Positions 11,726 to 22,832 are shown, counted from the stretch's first letter. The stretch: 64,000 bases of DNA from Theropithecus gelada (GCF_003255815.1 NC_037680.1:13366603-13430602); one strand, 5' to 3'. Program-made: numbers and translations. The notes: generated by a model from the sequence alone, not told the origin.

Positions 11726-12024
11726 AAGAAAACTCGTTTTTTTAAACGCAATTATAAATGATCTATTTTTTAGCAATATTTCACAGAATTATATTCTAAT
11801 ATTCTAGAAAAAAATTGTACTAGACCTCCAAATAAGATAATTAAAAATACGATTCCACATAATGTATTTTTATGAAATTAAACTTCACATTAAATTTTTA
11901 ATTTTGTATTATCAGAAAAAATGTAAATATTAATTTTATTCCAATAGTTTCTGATCAGTTCTTTGAAAAATTAAAATTAAACTCTCTGTAACTCTGACAC
12001 CATATTACCCCAAAAAGACTAGAA

Positions 12025-12330
12025 GGCCAAGAGTGGTGGCAGTTCATGCTTCTAATCTGTGTTTTGGGATGCAGAGGTGGGAGGATTGCTTGAGGCCAGG
12101 AGTTTGAGACCAGCCTGAGCCATGTAGTGAGACTCTGTCTCTACGAAACATAAAAAATTAGCCAGTCATAGTAACATATGCCTGTGGTCCTAGCTACTTG
12201 GGAGGCTGAGATGGGAGAATCTCTTGAGTCCAGGACTTTGAAGCTGCAGTGAGCTATAATCATGCCACTGGACTCCAGCCTGGGTGATAGGCAGAGAGCC
12301 TGTCTTTTAAAAAAATAAGAATTAAAAAAA
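12025..12330 (+). mobile_element. AluJ
   Basis: Old forward Alu. Flanks aaaaagactagaa (ending 12024) and aaaaaggctaggaa (after the A tail) are the likely target duplication. Confidence 0.9.
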
Positions 12331-12499
12331 AAAAAAAAGGCTAGGAAACAGCAGACATTATAAATTACAAATTTCTCTAATATATTATTTCTTAGTAAAT
12401 TTATAAATAATCTCTAAAGAGCATTTGTTAGAGGTGAGACTGGGGGATTTTTACATATAGAAATGTATAATGAATACAACAAAAATCTATGTATCTACG

Positions 12500-12793
12500 G
12501 GCCGGGCGCGGTGGCTCAAGCCTGTAATCCCAGCACTTTGGGAGGCCGAGACGGGCGGATCACAAGGTCAGGAGATCGAGACCATCCTGGCTAACACGGT
12601 GAAACCCCGTCTCTACTAAAAAATACAAAAAACTAGCCGGGCGAAGTGGCGGGCGCCTGTGGTCCCAGCTACTCGGGAGGCTGAGGCAGGAGAATGGCGT
12701 AAACCCGGGAGGCGGAGCTTGCAGTGAGCTGAGATCTGGCCACTGCACTCCAGCCGGGGCGACAGAGCCAGACTCAGTCTCAAAAAAAAAAAA
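12500..12793 (+). mobile_element. AluY, Old World monkey type
   Basis: Starts ggccgggcgcggtggctcaa and has the 'agccgggcgaagtggcgggc' right arm. Target duplication aaaaatctatgtatc at 12481-12495 and following the A run at 12794. Confidence 0.95.
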
Positions 12794-12799
12794 AAAAAT

Positions 12800-13560
12800 C
12801 TATGTATCCACCATTGAAAATTTACAAATATTAATATTGTACTTCTGATCTTTTTATAAAATAAAGGAAATAAAACATTTTTGCTGAAGTTGCTATCACA
12901 CTTTTATTGTTCCCCACATCCATTCTCCTCTCCCAGAGGTAACCAATTTTATAAATTTGATATATATTCTTCCAATGTGTGTTTATGTTTTACTACATAT
13001 GTGTACTCATAAACATAGACTATACTGTGTGTGTGCTATGTGTTTTTAAAGCAACTTTGTGTTTTCTTTTTTTTTTTTTTTTTTTTTGAGACGGAGTCTC
13101 GCTCTGCCGCCCAGGCTGGAGTGCAGTGGCCGGATCTCAGCTCACTGCAAGCTCCACCTCCCGGGTTCACGCCATTCTCCTGCCTCAGCCTCCCGAGTAG
13201 CTGGGACTACAGGCGCCCGCCATCTCGCCCGGCTAGTTTTTTGTATTTTTTTAGTAGAGACGGGGTTTCACCGTGTTCGCCAGGATGGTCTTGATCTCCT
13301 GACCTCGTGATCCACCCGTCTCGGCCTCCCAAAGTGCTGGGATTACAGGCATGAGCCACCGCGCCCGGCCAGCTTTGTGTTTTCAAGATCTCATCATGTT
13401 GATACATATAAATATAACTCATTCACTTTAACTTCTAAATAGCATTTTACAAGATATGACAATCTACATATCCATTCTTCTATTGATGGGCATTTTGGTT
13501 GTTTCCATTTTTTGCATTCTAAAAAATGACACAATAAAGATCTTTGTGCATGTATCCTTA
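12800..13560 (-). mobile_element. L1M fragment
   Basis: Reverse old L1 sequence on both sides of an AluY: 'ttccccacatccattctcct', 'ccagaggtaaccaatttt', then 'cttctattgatgggcatttt' and 'ggttgtttccattttttgca'. Confidence 0.65.
13067..13370 (-). mobile_element. AluY
   Basis: Young full-length reverse AluY inside L1M. Target duplication ctttgtgttttc at 13055-13066 and 13373-13384. Confidence 0.95.
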
Positions 13561-13922
13561 TATATGCATGAGAACATACTCTGTACATTGAAAAGAGCCT
13601 AGAGGCAATGACAGCCCAGAGGAACAACAAAGAAATCCTAATTTCTAAATATCACTCCACAGTAAAGGGAATAAGTGCTCCTTAAAGAAATGGGCCAATT
13701 CCAGGTCTGGGGCAAAAAAATTAAGGTGAACCTGTTATATATTGTGTGCCAGACAGCAAGGAAGCACTCAGAGAATTATAAGGATGTGTTTTTTTAAAAA
13801 AGGAGCCAGTTTAAAGGAGCTTTCATTAGCCAGATCTAAGCTTAAAAAGAAAAAAAGGTAAAGGATTGTAACACATTAAATAATAACAATAATTGAAACC
13901 CCTAAGTTCATAGTAATTTTTT

Positions 13923-14228
13923 CTTTTTTTTTTAGACAGAGTCTCACTCCATCACCCAGGCTGGAGTGTGGTGCGTGATCTCGGCTCACCAAAACCTCCA
14001 CTTCCTGGATTTAAGTGATTCTCCTGCCTCAGTCTCCCGAGTGGCTGGGAGTACAGGCATGTGACATGATGCCTGGCTAATTTTTTTTTTTTTTTGTATT
14101 TTTTTTAGTAGGAATGCAGTTTCACCATGTTGGCCAGGCTGATCTCGAACTCCTGACCTCAACTGATCCACCCACCTCAGCTTCCCAAAGGGCTGGATTA
14201 CAGGTCTGTGAGCCACCACGCCTGGTCC
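13923..14228 (-). mobile_element. AluS
   Basis: Reverse Alu with an expanded middle T run (about 14082-14105). 'catagtaat' before and 'catagtcgta' after suggest its target duplication. Confidence 0.92.
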
Positions 14229-14329
14229 ATAGTCGTATTTTTTCAAAGCAGGGAGGTAAATGTCTTCTTTATAGAAGAATGACAACTAATAAATATAGAA
14301 GCAATGATGGAATTAGAAAAAACATTTCA

Positions 14330-14627
14330 GGCCGGGCGCGGTGGCTCAAGCCTGTAATCCCAGCACTTTGGAAGGCCGAGGTGGGAGGATCACAAGGTCA
14401 GCAGTTCGAGACCAACATGGCCAACATAGTGAAACCCTGCCTCTACTAAAAATACAAAAAATTAGCCAGGCATGGTGGCAGGCATCTGTATCTCAGTTAC
14501 TTGGGAGACTGAGGCAGGAGAATCGCCTGAACCTGGGAGACAGAGGTTGCAGCGAGCTGAGATCATGCCATTGTACTCCAGCCAGGGCGACAGTGCAAGA
14601 CTCTGTCTCAAAAAAAAGAAAAAGAAA
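14330..14627 (+). mobile_element. AluS/Y
   Basis: Forward full-length Alu; target duplication aacatttca / accatttca on either side. Confidence 0.93.
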
Positions 14628-14779
14628 GACCATTTCAAAGGTGATTCATGCAAACATCATTAATGAATGCTAAAACCACTCAGTAACAAGTTTTGGGAAT
14701 GGGGAGGGGGTCACATACTTTGAAATTGTTAGACCGCTAATTACTTACTAATAAATAGTAAAGAGGAAAATTATCTTTA

Positions 14780-15475
14780 CAATTTGCCTTATTTTAGTGA
14801 GGTAGAGCTTCTTTTCATGTTTATTGGCTATTCAGGTATCCTCTGATGCTCATATTCTTTGCCTATTTTTCTTTTTTTTCTTCTTTCTTTTTTTTATTTT
14901 TGAGACAGAGACACAGTCTCACTCTGTTGCCCAGCCTGGAGTGTAGCAATACAATCTCAGCTCATGGGAACCTCTGCCTTCCTGGTTCAGGTGGTTCAAG
15001 CGATTTCTGTGCCTCAGCCTCTCAAGTAGCTGGGATTACAGGTGTGCACCAACATACCCAGCTAATTTTTGTATTTTTAGTAGAGACAGGGTTTCACCGT
15101 GTTGACCAGGCTAGTCTCAAACTCCTGACCTCAGGTGATCTGCCTGCCTCAGCCACCCAAAATGCTGGGATTACAGGTGTCAGCCACCATGCCCAGCTCT
15201 TTGCCTATTTTTCTGTTGACTTGTTTATGCTTTACTAATTGAGTTGTATAAATTCTTCAAATACTTTGGACACTGTAATGCAAATATCTTTACTGAGTGT
15301 GTGACTTATATACAGGACATTTTGTATAACAAAACCTTTGATTTCTATATACTCAAATATCTGAATCTTTTTCTTTATTATTTGCACGTTTTAAGGCACA
15401 TTTAATATATGCTTCCCTATTCTCAGTGTCATAAAGATAGCCTCCTATATTTTCTTCTGAACTGTGAATTTTATT
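14780..15475 (-). mobile_element. L1M fragment split by Alu
   Basis: Reverse L1 ORF2-like phrases 'ctttgcctatttttctgttg', 'gacttgtttatgctttac', 'gcaaatatctttactgag' and 'gcctcctatattttcttctg' in the expected order. Confidence 0.7.
14873..15197 (-). mobile_element. AluS
   Basis: Reverse Alu with an expanded CT-rich tail. Perfect 17-bp target duplication tctttgcctatttttct at 14856-14872 and 15198-15214. It lies 485 bp below exon F. Confidence 0.95.
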
Positions 15476-15682
15476 TAGTTTATCTGAGGAGCTGAACAGT
15501 AAGTACGAAAACTGTTGGAAAACAATGTTAATTTTTGGTTCTAAGGGGGTTCCAGCTTTATGTGAAGTCTCCTTTCAATACCATAAATAATTAAGAGTTG
15601 CTATTTAAAACCATACATACAAAGTTATGGTTTCAGGATACTAAAAAATAAAAATAAAAAAGAGTAAGGCATATAATCTTAC

Positions 15683-15835
15683 GTGAGTGAACAAAGCTTC
15701 CTTCCTTAACTCTTCAGAACTGTCATTTGGAGTCCAAGCTTCAGCAAACTGCAGGAAATCCCATTTTTCCTTATCACCTTCCTCAGCCTGAATTTTTTCC
15801 TTCCTACCATTCAGTGTGCTCCCTGTAACTTGAGC
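15683..15835 (-). CDS. ZRANB3: ZRANB3 internal exon F (end of helicase core)
   Basis: This 153-bp, phase 0-0 exon encodes 51 residues, from AQVTGSTLNGRKEK to LRKEALFTH. It covers the segment just after the helicase C lobe, rich in acidic and lysine residues, with KWDFLQFAEAW. In ZRANB3 the PCNA-binding PIP box comes next. That exon is not found below 15683, so it lies outside the window. Acceptor tccttttgtag/GCT, donor CAC/gtaaga; the donor has C rather than G at the last exon base. An Alu of opposite orientation lies within about 500 bp on each side. Confidence 0.95.
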
Positions 15836-16076
15836 CTACAAAAGGAAAAAGTAAATGAATTTTTCAGCAGTTCACCTCACAGCTGAAATTCACTAAGTAA
15901 CTTGATTTTGCATTTAAATCATAAGCTACCCACTAAGAAAATCTCACTGTTCCAACATAGCATGGGCTTTATTAATATAATTATCTTTGTAAACCAAAAA
16001 TAAAATTATAAGCCTCCCAACCAACTAAATGGATTCCTCCTCTTGGCAAAGAGCATTCTAAAGTAAACCTGAAACA

Positions 16077-16360
16077 GGCCAGGCGCAGTGGCTCACGCCT
16101 GTAATCCCAATACTTGGGGAGGCCGAGGGGGGCTGATCACCTGAGGTCAAGAATTTGAGACCAGCCTGCCCAACATGGTGAAATCCCATCTCTACTAAAA
16201 ATAGAAAAATTAGCCGGGCATGGTGGCAGACACCTGTGATGCCAGCTCCTTGGGAGGGTAAGGCAGGAGAATCACTTGAACTCGGGAGGCGGAGGTTGCA
16301 GTAAGCTGAGATCCTGCTACCGCACTCCTGTGTGACAGAGTGAGACTCCATCTCAAAAAA
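16077..16360 (+). mobile_element. AluS
   Basis: Forward Alu with a short A tail and a small deletion near its end (cgcactcctgtgtgacagag). Lies 241 bp above exon F. Confidence 0.92.
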
Positions 16361-16634
16361 GCTGACCAGCATTAACATTAAAATAGAGATCTTAAGACAG
16401 ACAAAACAGATTCTTTGTAGCAATAAGACACCAACATGACAGATAGCAGGCCCTAAAACAAATGGAAACCTTTTACTCCCTAATATATTTCTTTTGTATG
16501 AAATGGCTCTGCAGAGCTCTCTCTTGTGGGGAAAATTTACATTCTGTAGAGAATCCCCGTTCCTTTCCAGGTCTTTATCCTGATCCCAGAGAGAATTAAC
16601 TAAGGATTCTGGCACCTTTTAAAGTCTAATAAGA

Positions 16635-16926
16635 GGCCAGGAGTGGTGGCTCATGCCTGTAATCCCAGCACTTTGGGAGGCTGAGGTGGGCGGATCACAA
16701 GGTCAGGAGTTTGAGACCAGCCTGGTCAATATGGTGAAACCCCATTTCTACTAAAAATACAAAACTCAGCTGGGCATGGTGGTGGGCAACTGTAGTCCCA
16801 GCTGGTCAGGAGGCTGAGGCAGGAGAATTGTTTGAACCCGGGAAGCAGAGGTTGCAGTGAGCTGAGATCACGCTACTGCACTCCAGCCTAGGCGATAGAG
16901 TAAGACTCCATCTCTCAAAAAAAAAA
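16635..16926 (+). mobile_element. AluS
   Basis: Full-length Alu with perfect 14-bp target duplication aaagtctaataaga at 16621-16634 and 16927-16940. Confidence 0.95.
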
Positions 16927-16949
16927 AAAGTCTAATAAGAAATATTTAC

Positions 16950-17270
16950 AATCTATTCTGTCTGAAGCCTGCTACCTGCATGCTTCATCTGCCTAAGAAG
17001 AACCTTGGTCTCCACAACTCCTTATCTTAACCCAGGTATTCCAAGTCTTCAGATAAACTCTTTCAATCAACTGCCAACCAGAAAATCTTTGAATCCACCT
17101 ATGATCTGGAACCAATGCCTCCCTCCACCCCACCTTGCATAAAACCAAGCTGTAGCCCAACCACCTATGGCACAAGTTCTCAGAATCTCCTGGGGCTGTG
17201 TCATGAGCCACTGTCACTCATATTTGGCTCAGAGTAAATCTCTTAAAATATTTTACAGTTTGACTCTTCA
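16950..17270 (+). mobile_element. Possible LTR 3' region
   Basis: The end (ggctcagagtaaatctctta, then aaatattttacagtttgact) looks like an LTR polyadenylation/U5 region. Family not recognised; could be another old repeat. Confidence 0.35.
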
Positions 17271-17282
17271 TTGACATCTAGT

Positions 17283-17729
17283 ATGTTTTCTTTTGCTTAT
17301 AACAGAATATCTGAAATTGTGTAATATATAAAGAAAATGAACTTATTTCTTATGGAAGCTGAGAAGTTAAGGTTGAGGGGCCACATCTGGTGAAGGCTTC
17401 TTGCTGGTGGGTACCTGCAGAGTTCTGAGACAGCACAGGCCATCTTATGGGGAGGGGGCTGAGTGGTGCTAGCTTAGGTCTCTCTTCCTCTTCCAATAAA
17501 GCCACCGGGCCCACTCTTATGATAACCCATTAATCCCTCAATCCATGAATGGATTAATCCATTCATGAGGGCAGAGTCCTCATGACCCAATCACCTTTTT
17601 TTTCTTTTTTTTAGAAGAGAGTGGGAAAGAAGGCCAATCACCTCTTAATGGCCTACCTCTCAATACTGCCACAGTGGGGATTAAGTTTCAAAGTAAATTT
17701 TAGAGGGAATGAACATTCAAACCATAGCA
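17283..17729 (-). mobile_element. MSTB-type MaLR LTR
   Basis: Reverse LTR from tgttttcttttgcttataac to aaccatagca. It carries the typical palindromic block around 17542-17568 (ccatgaatggattaatccat) and 'ggtgaaggcttcttgctggt'. A 37-bp tail-like micro-insertion sits at 17597-17633. Confidence 0.88.
17597..17633 (-). mobile_element. 37-bp retroposed micro-insertion
   Basis: Inserted sequence is a T-rich run followed by gaagagagtgggaaagaagg, bounded by perfect 10-bp repeats ccaatcacct at 17587-17596 and 17634-17643. On the minus strand it is 20-odd bases plus an A-rich tail, as left by a severely 5'-truncated L1-driven insertion. The source RNA is not identifiable. Confidence 0.65.
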
Positions 17730-17933
17730 ATAATTATCCAAAATTATAATCCATTACCCAGTCAATGGTTCCATGCTTAATGAGAAAAAGTCTAACTTGA
17801 GAAGTTATACTATTCACTTTCTTCATAAAAACTTTTATTCTAATATTTATATGCTTTGAAACTTAACCAACATATGATTGGCCATTTTGAATATCTATAT
17901 TCAGTGCTTTAAAAACACTTAATTGAAAAACAG

Positions 17934-18287
17934 TGCTATGGGCTGAATGCTTGTATCCCCCCCAAATTCAGATGTTAAAATCCTAACTCCCAATGTTGGT
18001 GGTGTTCAGATGTGGGGCTTTTGGGAGGTGATTAGGTCATGAAGGTGGAGCCCTCATGAATGGGCTTAGTCCCCTATAAAAGAGACCCCAAAGAGCTTTC
18101 TTGACCTCTTTCCACAATGGGAAAGCAGTAGTCAGCAACTTGGAAGAGGGCCCTCACCAGAACTCAACCATACTGGCATCCTAATCTCAGACTTCTAGCC
18201 TCCAGAAGTGTGAGAAATAAATTTCTATTATTTATAAACTACCCAATCTATGGTACTTTGTTATGGCTGCCCAAACAAACTAACCCA
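17934..18287 (+). mobile_element. MLT1/MST-type MaLR solo LTR
   Basis: Full-length LTR from tgctatgggctgaatgcttg to 'caaactaaccca', with ggaggtgattaggtcatgaa, 'agagaccccaaagagc' and poly(A) signal in gagaaataaatttctatt. It ends 352 bp below exon E. Confidence 0.9.
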
Positions 18288-18302
18288 GAAATCGTCTAAT
18301 CC

Positions 18303-18356
18303 TTTTTTTTTTTTTTGAGACACAGTCTTGCCCAGGCTGGAGTGCAATGGCGCGAC
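18303..18356 (-). mobile_element. Short Alu 3' stub
   Basis: T run plus about 40 bp of right-arm sequence (cccaggctggagtgcaatgg), then non-Alu. A strongly 5'-truncated or deleted Alu. Confidence 0.8.
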
Positions 18357-18638
18357 ATTATGTTTCCTTGCTAGCCAACCCCATCATTGTCCCTCTAATG
18401 TAGTAGAAGGGCTTAGAAGATAACAGGAATATGTGGAAATTCATGCCTCTCTTATTACAGAGGAGAGCAGGCAAGGTACTACTATTGAAGCCTTTTCTTA
18501 ACTTGGTCTCTATTATTATCATCATCTTGATGTACTTAAGTATCCTTTGCCTGAAAACACTAAAACTCAGCCTCTTAACTCAGTTGGCTATGGTTAATAA
18601 TAAGTAAGCTGCTAACTTGATTTAAATTCAAGCTTTAC

Positions 18639-18818
18639 CTTGCGATTCAACATTCCCCACATAAGGGTGTCTAGAGTTCCATTTGCAATAAGGTAGTGAA
18701 TATTCACAGAACTGCACTGGCCAATTCTGTGAGCTCGGTCTTCTGCTTGTTTTATATGTCCAGGGTCCCAATACAACTCAGCAAATACAACATGACTTGC
18801 CGCAGTAAATGTTAATCC
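18639..18818 (-). CDS. ZRANB3: ZRANB3 internal exon E (motifs V-VI)
   Basis: This 180-bp, phase 0-0 exon encodes 60 residues, from GLTFTAASHVVFAE to GMLNRK. It completes motif V (GLTFTAA) and contains motif VI, QAEDRAHRIGQ, whose two arginines act as arginine fingers for ATP hydrolysis in SNF2 enzymes (family knowledge). VVFAELYWDPG precedes it, as in SMARCAL1-type annealing helicases. No catalytic residue expected in this stretch is missing, so the allele looks functional here. Acceptor tttcacttag/GGA, donor AAG/gtaaag. Introns of 2.5 kb and 2.8 kb flank it. Confidence 0.97.
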
Positions 18819-21362
18819 CTAAGTGAAATAAAGCAAATAAATTGAGATGCAAATAAATTAAGAATGTAACATACAGCCATATATAATAAAGTCTTTCTGA
18901 ACATGTGAAATGGAGAACACTGAAGGACTTGAAAACAAATTAGTTGTTTATTTTAGGCCAAATTAAGATTTAATTCATGAAAGGCAAATGAAGAATGTTT
19001 AATGCAACACAGCATAGCTAGGTGAACTACAAAAAACACATTTGAAAGGTATTTCAAAATTTCAAAAGTCAGCTTGATGGAAGTATATAAACTAAATCAC
19101 TTTATTCTCTGATGATGAATGGATTCACATTACCACTGGAAAATCTAATAAAATACTTTATAAATGAGAATACAATTTCCAACATATGGTATCTATAGCA
19201 ACTAGGCAGACAGCATTTACATCCTCTTCATTTAATTCACACTGTCATGTTATAAAGCAAGAAAAAAATGTCTCTGGTTATACCATTTTCTTCCTGTGAT
19301 ATTTCTCATGTTATATTCCAAAGAGCTGAAATTTACTGCCTATGTCTCAATATATACAATGCAATTGCATTTTCTGTACAACTGCATTTTCATGAATTTC
19401 AAATAGTGTGACATAAAAACATTAACTAAGTCTTGCTTTATAATCAATATATGAAATAATGCAAAACCATCAAACTAAAAAATGTGTCAAACTAAACAAT
19501 GTGTCAAAAAATGCATGACTTTAATGTTGGTAGGCTGAATGAAATGTGAACCATGCTTATGCTATAGCCATATAGCAGTAAAATGACATTAGGTGGTAAA
19601 CAGAAATATCTGCCATTTTTTCAGAGTATTATTTAATCAATTCTGTTTGTTGTTCACACGCACCAAACTCCTGTGAGTGACTTTTGTGACTGCTATTATT
19701 TTGATATGTTGTTTTCACTTAAAATATTTTCATGTCACATAACAAAATCATGCTAGCATTAATTAAATTGTGGTACTAGTTCTCAAGATGAAAAACTTAC
19801 TGAAAATCAGTCTCTGAAAAAGAAGTTAGAGGTAATAAAAATACAGAGACACATATTAAACTATGCTGCTATTTAGGACTGAAAATGCCACAGAATATTA
19901 GAAATAATGCAGAAACAATAAAAAGTAGTTTTTAAAGAGCGACATCTTTAATTTTATAAAAAGCATCATTTGACTATACAAGCATAAAGGGAAAATATGC
20001 TGGCAAGATCAATACCACTCTAAGCAGCTGCTAAACTATAATGTAAGATTCACAGTACCAAGAACAAAGACCTTTCTACTTTCCTTTATTCCTATGGAGA
20101 TATCAGTCCTAAAGTATATGAGTCTTGATTTATATAAGGTCTTCAGAAACAGCTTTGAATAAAATGTAAGTGCCCCATACATTATTAATTTCAAAAGGTC
20201 CTAGACTCTCCCGTCTGGCTTTCTCCTACTTAGCACCTCCCTAGCTCTAAGTACTTCATTTCTAATTCTAAGCCCTTTTTGATGATATTCTCTATGGTTG
20301 GAATAGTCTAACAGATAAATAACTCCGATTATTGGAAGGTTAACTGAACGTGAGGGAAGCATTGAGACAACCGTCCTTTTGGTTAGAACTCCCAGTGAAT
20401 TGTGGAACTGCTTCATCCTCATAAAAGTTTCTCTCTGTATACAATTTTATATATTTTAATTAGCTGGGTAAAAGCAGATCTTTGGCATGTATCAGCTTGG
20501 TTGAACAGCAGTATGCTCAATTACTTTTCCCTATGTTAAATATCCTAGCTTAGACATTTACAACAAAATATTTTAGAATGTTAGCAGAAAAACAGTCCAG
20601 AAGATCCCCTCTTATCTACTGTGGCAGAGACTGCCATTACTTTCCCTAATATCTATCCTTCTCTTATTCCTTTGTAACATAACACCCAATTTTTAGCGGA
20701 GCTACATGGAAAAAAGGATACTCTTCCCAGCTTCCCTTGAAATTAGGTGTGGTTGTGGGACTAACTACAAGACAGTGAGATGCAGTGTGCTTTTCTTCAG
20801 GCAGCTGCTTGAACTGCAGATATGATGAAGCTCTAGCAGCCTTTTTAGATAAGAGATACTTGCTAAGAGTGGTAAAGCAGAAAGCGAGAAGGGGTGTAGG
20901 TCCTAAGGACTTTGTGCAAACATCATGCTAGGCCTGGACTGTCTACATAAGAGAATTAAACTTTGTGTATTTAAGTCAGTCTTAATCTGAATTTCTGTTT
21001 ACTTGCCTTCAAACCTAATCAAGTAAGTGAGGGGTTGGATATGAGACAGGTATGAGAAAAGCCTATACAAATTCAAAGGAAGGAAAAAAGGTCACGCAAA
21101 ATGATTACAATCAAATTAACTATACACTTCTTACTCTTCTTTGAAAGTATATTCTTTCAAAGACATACTTTCCTTGAAAATTTAGGAGATCTGTGTCAAA
21201 GATGTCAAGGCCTCTTTCTATTATACTTTCTGGAACTCTCTGAAGAAGAATTAATATTTATTATACAAGGCATCAAGATAGAAAATTATAAGTTTATAAA
21301 CCAAAGTTATAGTGAATGGCCTTTTTTCTTATTTCAATGACATTTCATTGAAAATTTCTTAC
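18819..21362 (-). other. ZRANB3: ZRANB3 intron between exons D and E
   Basis: A 2,544-bp intron and the least repetitive stretch in the window: no Alu or L1 is visible. Only 20600-21010 resembles an old interspersed repeat. The rest is AT-rich unique-looking sequence. Confidence 0.9.
20600..21010 (+). mobile_element. Old interspersed repeat, unassigned
   Basis: Phrases such as cttcccagcttcccttgaaa, 'aggtgtggttgtgggact' and 'gcctggactgtctac' near an 'aattaaactttgtgtattta' end are typical of a common LTR-like mammalian repeat. I cannot name it. Confidence 0.4.
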
Positions 21363-21482
21363 CTGGCCAGCAGCTTGAATGCTTAGGATAGCCACACGAG
21401 TGTCAGGATCCTTTTGAAACTGATTAACCAGATGTATTCTTTCTGAAGATGAAACACCTCCATCTATCCTAATGTAACGAGT
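21363..21482 (-). CDS. ZRANB3: ZRANB3 internal exon D (motif V first half)
   Basis: This 120-bp, phase 0-0 exon encodes 40 residues, from TRYIRIDGG to LSIQAAGQ. It carries the substrate- and ATP-coupling part of the second motor lobe: the YIRIDG strand-turn, the SSSERIHLVNQF helix and the first half of motif V (AILSIQAAGQ). Motif V is cut by the next intron between Q and G. Acceptor gatgctag/ACT, donor CAG/gtaaga. The residue after RIDG is glycine (codon GGT, 21456-21458). In the paralogue SMARCAL1, and as I recall in human ZRANB3, this position is serine, so it may be a species difference or a base error. Confidence 0.96.
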
Positions 21483-22006
21483 CTAGCATCAACAAGGGAA
21501 ACGGCAAAATTAGGACAAACCCCTATGTACTCATCTCATTTTATATATTTTACAGCTTATTTTTACGGTCACATAACAAAATGGAACTTGGTTAAGATGA
21601 CAGATTGGTAAATGTTATACAAGAAGAATCTTACCAAGTTTTTTAATAGCTTCTTATAACAATTTCTTATTTTTTTAATCTTTTAAGCTACTTGAGGGTA
21701 GAGTCTATGTCTAATTCATCTTTATCCCATCAATGCCAAGGGCAATGCCTTGTATATAGCTGAAGCTCCACATATCTTTTATGAATTAAGCTAATGCTGT
21801 CTTCAGTAAAATTCTACGTAAATTGACATGCAACTTTAAACCATGGATCAGACTAACTCTAAAGTTTTAAGATCACTAATTCTAAAGTGAAAATAAAGCC
21901 AGACGTGAGAAAAGAGAAAGATGATTCTGCCCACAAATTATGGATTCATGAAGAGTAGTACATTTATTTCTGAAATATCTCAAATATTAACTGGGAAAAT
22001 AGAGCT

Positions 22007-22276
22007 TTATTTATTTTTTTATTTTTTTGAGATGGAGTCTTGCTCTGTCGCCCAGGCTGGAGTATAGTGGCGCGATCTCTGCTCACTGCAAGCTCCACCT
22101 CCCGGGTTCACACCATTCTCCTGCCTCAGCCTCCCGAGCAGCTGGGATTACAGGCGCCTGCCACCATGCGTGTCTAATTTTTTGTATTTTTAGTAGAGAC
22201 GGGGTTTCACAGTGTTAGCCAGGATGGTCTCCATCTCCTGACCTCGTGATCCGCCCGCCTCGTTGTGCCCAGCCAG
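22007..22276 (-). mobile_element. Alu with left-arm end deletion
   Basis: Reverse Alu that jumps from tgatccgcccgcctcg to ttgtgcccagcc, losing about 35 bp. Target duplication aaaatagagctt / aaaacagagctt at 21995-22006 and 22277-22288. Confidence 0.92.
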
Positions 22277-22412
22277 AAAACAGAGCTTCTAATCTATCGT
22301 TTGAATTCTGGTTTTACACATTATTAAACTTAAAAGAAATATGTGATACGGTCATCTCCAGTGAGGTGGGGCACTGATGCAACCACACACATTTTTAAAA
22401 AGCAGGGAAACA

Positions 22413-22797
22413 GGCCGGGCGCGGTGGCTCACGCCTGTAATCCCAGCATTTTGGGAGGCCGAGGCGGGCGGATCACAAGGTCAGGAGATCGAGACCACGG
22501 TGAAACCCCGTCTCTACTAAAAATACAAGGGGAAAAAAAAAAAATTAGCCCGGCGCGGTGGCGGGCGCCTGTAGTCCCAGCTACTCAGGAGGCTGAGGCA
22601 GGAGAATGGCGTAAACCCGGGAGGCGGAGCTTGCAGTGAGCCGAGATCGAGCCACTGCACTCCAGCCTGGGCGACAGAGCGAGACTCCATCTCAAAANNN
22701 NNNNNNNNNNNNNNNNNNNNNNNNNNNNNNNNNNNNNNNNNNNNNNNNNNNNNNNNNNNNNNNNNNNNNNNNNNNNNNNNNNNNNNNNNNNNNNNNN

Positions 22798-22831
<34 letters not shown>
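22413..22831 (+). mobile_element. AluY with assembly gap in its tail
   Basis: Young AluY with a 12-bp loss after gatcgagacca and an A-run insertion in the middle linker. Target duplication gcagggaaaca (22402-22412) / gtagggaaaca (22832-22842). Tail interrupted by Ns. Confidence 0.93.
22698..22797. other. Assembly gap, 100 N
   Basis: Exactly 100 Ns between 'ctcaaaa' and a run of 33 As. The round number suggests a placeholder for unknown length. The true sequence is probably a long poly(A) tail, though more could be missing. Confidence 0.97.

Positions 22832-22832
<1 letters not shown>

Larger units (their letters stand above)
1..15682 (-). other. ZRANB3: ZRANB3 intron downstream of exon F (partial)
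   Basis: At least 15.7 kb of intron. No reading frame here matches the PIP-box, zinc-finger or HNH parts of ZRANB3, so those exons lie further left. Unassigned stretches are 2490-2937, 8085-8381, 9097-10456 (with a 22-T run at 9663-9684), 10877-11412, 11735-12010, 12340-12480 and 13565-13906. Confidence 0.8.
15836..18638 (-). other. ZRANB3: ZRANB3 intron between exons E and F
   Basis: A 2,803-bp intron containing two forward Alus, a possible LTR end near 16950-17270, a reverse MSTB-type LTR, a forward MLT1-type LTR and a short Alu stub. The piece 18357-18638 is unassigned. Confidence 0.9.

Noticed and set aside
18303..18356. Short T-rich segment near exon E as a splicing regulator
   Set aside because: It is an Alu stub more than 280 bp downstream of the donor, with no specific regulatory motif.
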